Assembly (NCBI GenBank): GCA_947650365.1
Contig: OX393550.1
Span: 54,448,879-54,512,878, forward strand
Length of the DNA: 64,000 nt
Direction of reading: 5' to 3'
Source: Chamaelirium japonicum
Lineage: Eukaryota; Streptophyta; Magnoliopsida; Liliales; Melanthiaceae
Within the stretch, counting starts at the first letter, position 1. Each line of letters opens with the position of its first letter. Made by a program: the position numbers and the translations under genes. Under the pieces are notes generated by a model, which was not told where the DNA came from, ran no database searches, and saw only the letters and a program-made list of their open reading frames with translations. Below, piece by piece: positions 54,871 to 64,000 of this stretch.

Positions 54871-55715
54871 TTCTGTCATGTACAAAAAAAAAAAAAAAAG
54901 AACCGGAAGAGAGCCACCACCTCTCCCCTCTCTTTCCATTGAAGGCCCCAAACGGGGCCAGAGCCTGCCGACCGCAAGCCGCCCACCGGACGCCGTCCAC
55001 GTACCGCCGCTACCAGCACTGGTGCTGGCGCCGTAGCCGCCCGCCGCTTACACTCGGCTCCCCGCCTGCTGTGCGTGCCGACCACCACCGCTACGGCCCC
55101 GCGCCAGCCGGCCACCACAACTGCAGCCGCCTCCGTGCCACCCCAGGCCAAGCCCGACCACCGTCCGCCTGCCGCTGCGGCCCCGCGTCAGCTCGTCGCT
55201 CCACGCACTCCCTCCGGAACCCGAGCCGGCTACCGTCGCCCGCGCCCCACGTCGAAACCCGTGCGGCCCATGAAAAAAAGAGAGAGAGAGAGAAGACGGA
55301 ATAGAAAAGAGACGGAAGCCAAGGAAGAAAGAAAAAGAAAATAAAAGAAAATAAAGAAGAAGAAGAACAAAAAGAAAAGAAAAGAAGAAAGAAAGAAGAA
55401 GGAAGAAGAACGAGACGACATACCTCTTCCACGGAGCCGCATCCTCCGCAACCCGGCGGCCTTCTCGTCTTCTCGAACTCTGTGTGGTGACCACCTTCAT
55501 TCTTCGCGTCATCATTAAGAAGCAAGAAAGCCTAGACGGGGAAACCCTAATCCTTCGTGTCCAAGCCGCCAGAAGCCTTCGTCTCCCGCGCTAGCAACGA
55601 TGCGGGGAAACGAAAAGGCGGGGGTCCTTATAAAGACCCAATCCTATACAAACACGCAAGTCAAGTTCAAGTGTTACGTGTTTCTCGCGGGCGCACTCGA
55701 CCTTGAGGGGGCATT

Positions 55716-58416
55716 TGTGGGCACCAAAATTAGCCTACGGGTCGGACCCGACCCGCATGCAAAACAAGGCCCGCATACAACGGCCCGCATGCAAACATGG
55801 CCCGCACATAACGGCCTGCATGCAAACTTGGCCCGCACACAACGGCCCATATGTGAAACTAGGCCTGCACACAATGGCCCGCATGCAAATCTGGCCTGCA
55901 CACAATGGCCCACACACAACGGCCCCGCCCGCACACAACGGCCCGCATTCAAACCTGGCCCGCATGCAAAACCCGACTAACACACACCGGACTTGACTCA
56001 AGTAAACCATACAAGTAGGCCCACCGGACCCTCTCTTGGAAACCGTGACCCCTCCCCCATGGGGAGGTGTGGCCGACCATGAAGAAAAAGAAAATAAAAG
56101 AAAAGAAAAAAAGATATTAACCGCCTCGATGCGGGGGGAGGTGGTGTGAACGTCTACACAACCATAGATCCACGACGATCCCTCAATCCAACGGACAAGA
56201 TGACGTCGTGTCGCCATGTAATCGGAAGGTGCAAAGATGGCTCGAATCCCAAAAGATCAAGCCACATCTTGCCCAAAACCATTCCCACAAAATAAGGAAA
56301 TAAATCAGGGTTGATTCCCCCAAAAGAGGAAACAATATCTTAATGGTTATAGGAGGAGATATTGGATTGATGCACAAAATCGTAGCCATATCTCTCCCAA
56401 CCTCCCTTCTTTGCCTATAAATAAAACGGGTGGGGGAAGGCATCAAAGGTCGAAAACTAGAGATGCGAAGGCTCTGCAAAGAAAGAGCCTCGCTCTCGAC
56501 GACCCAAGGCTTCATGAGGCACGGCAAGTGCGTCCTACAGGAACGCTTAGCCCATCAAAGTCCTCATCGACGTGAAAGCCTTGCATACAAAGATCAAAGC
56601 TTCAACTCCTCGCACGAAGAAGAAAGCTTGGAGATGAAGGCCCGGAGACGCAAAAAACAAAGGCCGGAGAAGAAGATCGAAGTCGGTATCACCCCGTCGT
56701 CTCCAATTATCTTCAACTCCGAAGACGCCACAAGCAAAGGCCGAAGAAGAAGATCGAAGTGGCACCATACACATCGTCTTCAACAAGCATCCGCTCCACT
56801 CACGAAGAAGAAAGCTTGGAGAAGGATACCCAAAGCGGTGTCATACCCATCGTCTTCAACAAAGCATTCAACTCCAATCACGCCAAAGAAGCCTGGAAAA
56901 AAAGAGAAGCAAAGTCGACGCCACAACCGTTGCAAAGAGATCGATGCTGCCCACGCCGTCTTTAAAAGAAGCCTTCGACTCAGATAATGCCAAAGAATCC
57001 CGGAGAAGAAAAGAAGCAAAGTCGATGCCACAACCGTCGCACGGAGATCGGTGTCACCCCCGCCATCTTCAAAAAAGCCTTCGACTCTGATCACGCCAAA
57101 GAACCTCAGAGAAGAAGAGAAGCAAAGCCGACGCCACAACCATCGCATGGAGATCGTTGCTACCCCCACCGTCTTCAAAAGAAGCCTTCGACTCCGATCA
57201 TGCCAAAGCAGCCCGGAGAAAAAAAGAAGCAAAGCCGATGCTATACTCACCGTCTTCATCAATAAAAGTCGACCCTACAACCGTCGCACAGAGATCGGTG
57301 CTGCACCTGCCATCTCCAAACGAAGCCTTCCACTCTGATCACACGAACGAAGCCCGAAGAAGAAGAGAAGCCAAAGTCGACACCACAACCGTTGCCACCA
57401 AAATAAAGCCAGAAGAATAAAGAAGACTCAAAGATATCGCCATCGTTATTCAAGGTAAAGATCAAGCCAAAGCCAAAGCAAAAGCCCAAAGCCAAAGTCA
57501 AGCAAAGTAAGAGCTACGCCCGCGCTAAAGCCATGCACGTACTAAAACCAAGCAACTACGAAGGATCACGAGTAAAGCAATGCACTTTCTAGCCGATACG
57601 ACATGAAGTCCGGAAGAACGAAAGCACCGCAAGCCTCTACGCCTTCTATGTTCAAGAGCTATACACCAAAGCTACGCCGACGCCAGAGCTATGCCAAAGC
57701 AACGCCGGAACCAAACGCAAGAAGCTAAAGTCAAAGCTAAAGCTAAGCCAGAACCAAACACCAGAAGCCAAAAGCTAAAACCAGAGCAGAGCCAAAGTTA
57801 CACCCACGCTAAAACTATGCACGTGCTGAAGCTAAGCAATTACGAAGGATCACGAGCAAAGCAACGCACTTTCTAGCCGATACGACGCGAAGTTCGGAAG
57901 AACGAAAGCACTACAAGCGTTTACCCCTTCTACGTTCAAGCACTAAATGTCAAAGCTACGCTGACGCTAGAGCAACACTAAAGCAAAGCCAGATGCTAGA
58001 TGCCAGAAGACAAAGCCGAAGGTGAAAGCAAGATCGACGCCGCGAAATCGACGATCGATGACGCCGAGGTCTAGCAAGAGTCGAGGGAGATGCAAAAATT
58101 GAGCAAACGATACCGAAAGCCCCCTAGCCAAGAAAGCGCGAAGCACGGAAGGGACAAACGTAAAGGCAAAAACACTCGACCTCTCAAGAAACCCAAAACC
58201 TTGTAAAGACCTCTGTCCTGGGCAACCCCTCCAGAGCCCTTGCACGAAGTAACATGGAGATGCGGATTAATGAGACCCTCCAGAGGATCTCTCCCACAAT
58301 CTCCAGATCAAATCTTCACCGCACCCAGCTCACCACCCCTGAGTCCCCGGGTTCCGACCTCTGTAATCTTCATGTGTGCACTAAATACGACCCGAATCTT
58401 CTTTTTTGCGCATACA
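55716..58416 (+). repeat. 3' LTR of the pol-less gypsy element (2701 bp)
   Basis: The LTR runs from TGTGGGCACC to ...GCATACA. It has a degenerate 32-bp-type minisatellite (55750-55970), a TATA-like TATAAATAA (about 56416), a 106-bp tandem array (about 56880-57420, CCACAACCGT at 56921, 57028 and 57134) and a terminal region like 47611. It is followed at 58417 by a piece of another LTR. Confidence 0.8.
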
Positions 58417-58568
58417 ACATCGAAGCTACTTCCCCCTGCATGAAGCAGTTTTTTTTTTCTTTCCTTTCCTTTTCTTTTTCTTTTCTTTTCCTCTTAAGGC
58501 CGACCACAACTCCCCATGAGGGAAAGGGGGGCTCGGCTTTCGATAAAAGGAGGTTAGCGGCCCTAATT
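58417..58568 (-). repeat. Fragment of another gypsy LTR, minus strand
   Basis: A CTTTT-rich run and CTTAAGGCCGACCACAACTC, then CCCCATGAGGG, match in reverse the U3 segment of the family LTRs (compare CTCATGGAGAGGTGGGGCC near 13176 and the purine run after it). No other part of that LTR is seen. The 3' LTR ending at 58416 may have landed in it. Confidence 0.5.
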
Positions 58569-58572
58569 TCTT

Positions 58573-61075
58573 GAGTCTAAGTGTTGGCAAATCATAAGTT
58601 AGCGTGTTTCAGATTTGAAATAGGTTTGGATTCGATCGGATAGTCATCGAATAGGTATCCGATAATTCGTACTTGGAATTATTCTGTATTTCGGACTTGC
58701 GAGCAAGTTCTAATTGGAAATTTTAACAATTTACGATCCGATTGACCGATTTAGAGTCTAAGTGTTGGAAAATCATAAGTTAGCGTGTTTCGGATTTGAA
58801 ATAGGTTTGGATTCGATCGGATAGTCATCGGATCGGCATCCGATAATTCATACTTGGAATTATTCCGTATTTTGGACTTGCGAGCGAGTTCTAATTGGAA
58901 ATTTTAATAATTTAAGATCCGATTGACCGATTTAGAGTCTAAGTGTTGAAAAATCATAAGTTAGTGTGTTTCGGATTTGAAATAGGTTTGGATTCGATCG
59001 GATAGTCATCGGATCGGCATCCGATAATTCGTACTTGGAATTATTCTGTATTTCGGACTTGCAAGCGAGTTCTAATTGAAAATTTTAACAATTTACGATC
59101 CGATTAACCGATTTAGAGTCTAAGTGTTGGAAAATCATAAATTAGCATGTTTTGGATTTGAAATAGGTTTGGATTCAATCGGATCGGCATCGGATCTGCA
59201 ACCGATAATTCGTACTTATAATTATTTCATATTTCGGACTTGCGAGCGAGTTCTAATTGAAAATTTTAACAATTTATGATCCGATTCACCGATTTAGAGT
59301 CTAATTGTTGAAAAATCATAAGTTAGCGTGTTTCGGATTTAAAATAGGTTTGGATTCGATCGAATAGGCATCGGATCGATATCCGATAATTTGTACTTAG
59401 AATTATTCCATATTTCGGATTTGCGAGCGAGTTCTAATTGGAAATTTTAATAATTTACGATCTGATTGACCGATTTAGAGTCTAAGTGTTGGAAAATCAT
59501 AAGTTAGCGTGTTTCGGATTTTAAATAAGTTTGGTTTCGATCAGATAGTCATCGGATCGGCATCCGATAATTCATACTTGGAATTATTCCGTATTTCGAA
59601 CTTGCGAGCGAGTTCTAATTAGAAATTTTAACAATTTACGATCCGATTGACCGATTTAGAGTCTAAGTGTTGGAAAATCATAAGCTAGCGTGTTTCGGAT
59701 TTGAAATAGGTTTGTATTCAATCGGATAGTCATCAGATCGGCATTTGATAATTTGTACTTGAAATTATTCCGTATTTCAAACTTGCGAACGAGTTCTAAT
59801 TGGAAATTTTAACAATTTACGATCCGATTGATCGATTTAGAGTCTAAGTATTGGAAAATCATAAGTTAGTGTGTTTCGGATTTGAAATAGGTTTGGATTC
59901 AATCGGATAGTCATCGGATCGGCATTTGATAATTCGTACTTGGAATTATTCCGTATTTCAGACTTGCGAGCGAGTTCTAATTGGAAATTTTAACAATTTA
60001 CGATCCGATTGACCGATTTAGAGTCTAAGTGTTGGAAAATCATAAGTTAGCGTGTTTCGGATTTGAAATAGGTTTGGATTCGATCGGATCGTCATCGGAT
60101 CGGTATCCGATAATTCGTACTTAGAATTATTCTGTATTTCAGACTTGCGAGCGAGTTCTAATTGGAAATTTTAACAATTTACGATCCGATTGACCGATTT
60201 AAAGTCTAAGTGTTGGAAAATCATAAGTTAGCGTGTTTCGGATTTGAAATAGGTTTGGATTCGATCGGATCGTGTTATCGTATTGGCATCCGATAATTCG
60301 TACTTGGAATTATTTCGTATTTCGGACTTGCGAGCGAGTTCTAATTGGATATTTTAACAATTTACGCTCCGATTCACCAATTTAGAGTCTAAGCATTGAA
60401 AAATCATAAGTTAGCGTGTTTCGGATTTGAAATAGGTTTGGATTCGATCGGATCGTTATCGGATCGACATCCGATAATTCGTACTTGGCTTATTTTCGTA
60501 TTTCGAACTTGTGAGCGAGTTCTAATTGGATATTTTAACAATTTATGCTCCAATTGACCAATTTAGAGTCTAAGCGTTGAAAAATCATAAGTTAGCTTGT
60601 TTCAAATTTGAAATAGGTTTGGATTCGATCAGATCGGCATTCGATAATTCATAATTAGAATTATTTCATATTTCGGACTTGCGAGCAAGTTCTAATTGAA
60701 AATTTTAATAATTTACCATCCGATTGATCGATTTAGAGTTTAAGCGTTGGAAAATCATAAGTTAGCGTATTTCAGATTTGAAATAGGTTTGGATTCGATT
60801 GGATAGTCATCGGATCGGCATCCAATAATTCATACTTGGAATTATTCCGTATTTCGGACTTGCGAGCGAGTTCTAATTGTAAATTTTAATAATTTACGAT
60901 CCGATTAATCGATTTAGAGTCTAAGCGTTGGAAAATCATAGGTTAGTGTGTTTCGGATTTGAAATAGGTTTGGATTCGATCGGATAGTCATCGGACCAGC
61001 ATCGGATAGTCATCGGATTGTCTAATTTCGAGTTTAAGCGTTAGAAAATTATAAGTTAGCATGTTAGCGTGATAA
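58573..61075. repeat. Satellite-like tandem array, 181-bp unit, about 14 copies
   Basis: GAGTCTAAGTGTTGGAAAAT recurs at about 58573, 58754, 58935, 59116, 59297, 59478, 59659, 59840, 60021, 60202, 60384, 60565, 60736 and 60917. Most steps are 181 bp, and one unit near 60566-60736 is about 10 bp shorter. Copies differ by a few to about fifteen percent. Neighbouring copies share variants, for example TTACGCTCC and TTATGCTCC around 60363-60550, which suggests local homogenisation. There is no coding sequence. The unit is near nucleosome length. Confidence 0.95.
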
Positions 61076-61147
61076 TATAATCTAAACTCAAATTAGTAAG
61101 ATTCATATATTTTACTAATATTATAAAGATTAGTAAGTACCTGATCA

Positions 61148-62640
61148 TTAGCATGAACCACCGCTAGACCGGCTTATTAAGTCATTAAGCCGACGCTCCA
61201 GTTCCCTGTGAGCTTCTCTTTCCTCATCGAGGGCCTGCCTCTCCGCTTCAACCCTACGCTCGGGGGCCTGCCTCTCTGCCTTAACCCTCTGCTCAAGGGC
61301 CTGCCTCTCCGCCTCAACCCTCTACTTGTGGGCCTACCTCTTCTCGCGCTCTGCCTCAACCATGTGCTCGAGGGCCTGCCTCTGCTCACGCTCCTCGTCT
61401 AGTGCAGATTGCAACTGAGTGATAGCACCGGTCTGGGTGTCCCGTGCCCTCAAGCGCATACCCTCTCATCCAAAGTAGGAGGAGGGCGTGACTCCAAGGC
61501 CCGTACAGAGGACACGGCCGTGCGTGGCAGATCTGAGCACAATATCCATCACGGACTCGACAGATACTGAGCTGGAGGAGGAGCCGGCCTCGCCCGACGG
61601 GGTCACCATAAGTCGCATTCTCTCCTATATGAAAACAACCAATGATATTCAATGATATTTGATGGCATACGTATACGAATATATTAACAGTAATTTAATT
61701 ACTTACCACTTGCGAGGCAATCTTGTCGTTCATAAATGTCCCATCGGTACGCCGCCTCCTAAAGGCCTCAAAAAGGTCAATCCGATAAGGCTCGTGGCAC
61801 AAGGACTGTGTCTGTTTGACATATAAAATAAATAGATGAGTTAATATAACATATATAGAGCTCTAAATAATAAAATGTTTGTATCATTTACCAGCTGCTG
61901 GGCAAGCTGGGGCATGGAGGTCCTCCCCCTCACTGGAGCAGGTATTGTTGAGGCATTTCTATTCTGCTTACCTTTAGCAGAACTCGCCTGCGTCAATCGA
62001 TTAAATTTTCAAACAGCAATACAAATTTTTAGTATAACATTAAAACAAGTACGAATCAACAAAATAATAATTATACCTGAAACTGAGGGGTGGCCTAGTG
62101 AGCGACCAAAAACTGTAGAACGTGTAGCGGTGGCGCGTCTCTCGTCACGGTCGCAGCCTGTAACTCCTCAGCCGGCTCAACGACCAAATAACCGTAGAGC
62201 TGGTAGAGCTCGTAACGGTAATCCCTGTACCACTCACTTATCGTCTTCCATAAGTCCTCCCGATGGGTGCCGATTTTCATGTTCTCCCATTTAAATTTCT
62301 ACTATAAAATCAATTTAGAAATAAATAATTTTATCAAATCAAATTATAAAGAAGTACGATATTATTCTAAAATGCTTTAATGAAACTAACGTACCAAAAA
62401 GACCTGATACATCCTCTCCTTATAGGATGCATCAATGTTCTTTCACCCCTTTATCCCCACAATAGGGGCATTCCTCTCCTTCCGTACTATCATACCGACC
62501 CACGTGGCGGCGTCAGAAGCGTACTCGCCCATATAGGTTCTGCCGCTCCACTGTAGGGAAAGCGGCTCGCGTAAGGTCGACAAGCGCCGGGCCGTCGTCA
62601 CGCCCCGATCGCCTACGTGCGAAGTTTCCATTCCTCACGG
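61148..62640 (-). pseudogene. TNP1-like (Transposase_24, CACTA) gene, decayed, 5 exons visible
   Basis: Read on the minus strand with GT-AG borders, the exons are about 62640-62408 (TWVGMIVRKERNAPIV, KNIDASYKERMYQVFL), 62297-62081 (EDLWKTISEWYRDYRYELY, PPLHVLQFLVAH), 61989-61891 (SSAKGKQNRNASTIPAPVRG), 61812-61707 (IDLFEAFRRRRTDGTFMND) and 61625-61148. The last exon holds a VLCTGLGVTPSSYFG motif and a coiled coil of repeated VEAERQALEQR units, ending TAA. The RRTDGTFMND motif is typical of plant Transposase_24. There are in-frame stops in at least three exons, so it is dead. It is only distantly related to the gene at 4887. The 5' part is missing or unrecognisable beyond 62640. Confidence 0.7.
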
Positions 62641-62775
62641 TTTTATCCGTGAGTAATTACTCACGGTTATTACCGTAAGGAATTAAGACTATCTGTTAGT
62701 AAAATTGGAAAAACTTATAAAATTACTTGTTGATATTTATATAATATTTCCCACGGTTATAACCGTGAGTAAGAT
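62632..62775. repeat. Cluster of short palindromes (CTCACGGTTATAACCGTGAG type)
   Basis: There are three hairpin motifs: CTCACGGTTTTATCCGTGAG (about 62636), CTCACGGTTATTACCGTAAG (about 62662) and CCCACGGTTATAACCGTGAG (about 62751). The first two are joined by the perfect 16-bp palindrome GTGAGTAATTACTCAC. GAGTAAGATTTTTTTGTTTT then occurs twice (about 62769 and 62812). These could be subterminal repeats of the neighbouring CACTA remnant or of another transposon. No CACTA tip is visible nearby. Confidence 0.6.
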
Positions 62776-63783
62776 TTTTTTGTTTTGAGATACAAGGTTA
62801 AAATTGTTTTGAGTAAGATTTTTTTGTTTTATGTTTTTTGTTTTAATATTTTCAATTCCTTATGGTTTTATTTTTTAGTTTCAAGAAATAAGTGTACTAA
62901 ACTTAAAAATGGTTCAGTAAGTATCAAGTCATCATTTATAGAAAATAAAATAATATTTTTTGAACATACCGGTCGACACACTGTTAATATGGGATCACTT
63001 GGTGTGATTGATTGTATTGCATCAGATGTTAAGGCAGTGTGTCGATCAGTTCGTATGTTTAATAGCATTTCCTTAAAAAAAATAGAGAAATTTCATTCGT
63101 GCCTCAAAATTACTGAACATAAATACCTCGTTTCCCCCTTTGGTTTCCCCTCTATACTCTCAAAAGAACAAAACCACCAATTAATTAAACTACCCCACTT
63201 CCTCCCATTCACCACCACTTCTGGCCACAGCTAATTATATTTTTAGTTTTAGCTTTAGTTTGGTGGGGAGATGGGATACGTTTAACACTTTAGGGCTATG
63301 AATAAAATTTCCCAAAAAAATCCCCACCGTAAGCAACCGTAACCTAAAGAGTGCTCCCCTCTCTCGCCTTCAACCGCCACCTCTCTCTCGCGTTCTCTCG
63401 CTCCCTCTCTCTCTCTCTCTCTCACGATCGCCCCCAGCCACCATCTCCCATCTCTCGCTCATCAGGACCCACACCGGGGCCGCGGTGGAGGGGAAGCCGG
63501 CGGTGGGGTGCGGGATCGGGCCTCAAGCGGGCGGCCAGTGCATCGGGCGAAGGAGGAGGAAGGATCTGGTGGGTGGTGGCGTTGGGCGCACGACGAGCTA
63601 ACGGAGGAAGGGCAGTCGGCGGTGGGGTGGGGGCTCGGGCTTCAAGCGGGCCGCCGGTGCAAGAGGCGGGATTTGGTGGCTATGCGGCAGAGAAGGTGGG
63701 GGAGGGGGTGGCGGCCTTCGGCAGGGATCATAGCAAAAAAAAAAATATTATATAAATATCATTGCAAAAAAAACCCTTGTTAG
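62776..63783. other. AT-rich stretch, then a GC-rich stretch; no gene called
   Basis: To about 63340 the sequence is AT-rich without a supportable gene. From 63350 it is GC-rich with a CT microsatellite (63397-63422) and looks like a leader or first-intron region of a plant gene. I looked for the Rossmann motif VTGGAGYIG expected of a first exon for the epimerase-like sequence that follows and did not find it. Confidence 0.4.
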
Positions 63784-63885
63784 GTGACCATCATCGACAA
63801 CCTCTACAACTCCGTTGAGGACGCCGTCGGTCGTGTCAGTATTCTCTCCGGCCCGCTCCTCTCCCAGAACCTCCATTCCACCTGG
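63784..63885 (+). pseudogene. UDP-glucose 4-epimerase-like exon (partial, perhaps a gene fragment)
   Basis: After an acceptor-like TTGTTAG, the sequence reads VTIIDNLYNSVEDAV, then GRV and GPLLSQNLHSTW. This matches the second-exon start of plant UDP-glucose 4-epimerases (VTIIDNLDNSVEEAVDRV..GP.LSQNL), which interconvert UDP-glucose and UDP-galactose in the cytosol. The next expected residues (GDLRNKDDLEKL) appear only after 48 bases, at 63934 (GDRRNKEDL). The break does not fit a GT-AG intron in frame. With no first exon in view upstream, a gene fragment is more likely than a working gene, but the window ends too soon to be sure. Confidence 0.6.
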
Positions 63886-64000
63886 TGATCTTGAAAACCC
63901 GATTTCCCCTCTTTATCTGTCATGATCTGGCAGGGCGATCGCCGGAACAAAGAGGATCTTTCTTTCATTTTCTCTTTCTTTTGATCCCCTCTGATTACTG

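Larger units (their letters stand above)
46105..58416 (+). mobile_element. Non-autonomous Tat-type gypsy element lacking recognisable pol (fossil)
   Basis: Its parts are a partial 5' LTR (46105-47611), primer-binding region, gag from 47686, a short protease-side remnant, an antisense PMD-like region (51370-54600), hairpin repeats, a polypurine tract (55701-55715) and a 3' LTR (55716-58416). I find no reverse transcriptase, RNase H or integrase, so it would have depended on a relative. The LTRs differ by roughly a tenth where I compared them, which suggests a few million years. It is broken in many places. Confidence 0.8.

Noticed and set aside
58573-61075. Array considered as a CRISPR-like or minisatellite coding repeat
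   Set aside because: The whole 181-bp unit repeats without unique spacers and without an open frame, so it is an ordinary satellite-like tandem array.

Overview
This window is plant nuclear DNA, probably from a monocot. The grounds are an intronless, GC-rich plant-type wax synthase gene and very large Ty3/gypsy elements of the Tat lineage. CACTA, hAT, Mutator-type and Ty1/copia sequences make up much of the rest. I cannot name the species. The only complete host gene I can support is the wax synthase at 36768-37790. I saw no rRNA, tRNA or CRISPR.

Left part (1-11791): a minus-strand Tat-type gypsy element running off the left edge (1-4788) sits inside a CACTA DNA transposon whose right half (4789-9780) is visible. 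The CACTA carries a decayed TNP1/Transposase_24-type gene, two fragments resembling host DEAD-box helicase genes, and subterminal repeats ending in a CACTA terminal repeat. It lies in turn inside a Ty1/copia element (9781-11417), and that lies inside a TIR element (11418-11791).

Centre (11792-33357): a second nest. A 17.1-kb Tat-type gypsy element (12686-29789, TSD GTGGC, nearly identical LTRs) sits in a non-autonomous hAT element (12148-30166, TSD AGTCGAGG). The hAT sits in a 3.5-kb solo gypsy LTR (11792-33357, TSD ACAAA), which split the right tip of the same TIR element as above. Each TSD is exact, so the order of insertion can be read.

Host island (33358-41583): a duplicated wax-synthase promoter without its gene, a second copy of the TIR element, the complete wax synthase, two Mutator-type MITEs just downstream of it, a large foldback element, and a wrecked C-terminal copy of wax synthase. 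Both promoter copies are preceded by the same TIR element, so the duplicated unit probably included it.

Right part (41750-58568): older, diverged Tat-type gypsy sequence. A minus-strand piece is joined head-to-head, within its LTR, to a plus-strand non-autonomous element that has no recognisable pol but keeps gag and an antisense plant-mobile-domain region. Then come a 181-bp tandem array (58573-61075), a decayed minus-strand TNP1-like gene (61148-62640), a cluster of short palindromes, and at the right edge one exon resembling UDP-glucose 4-epimerase.
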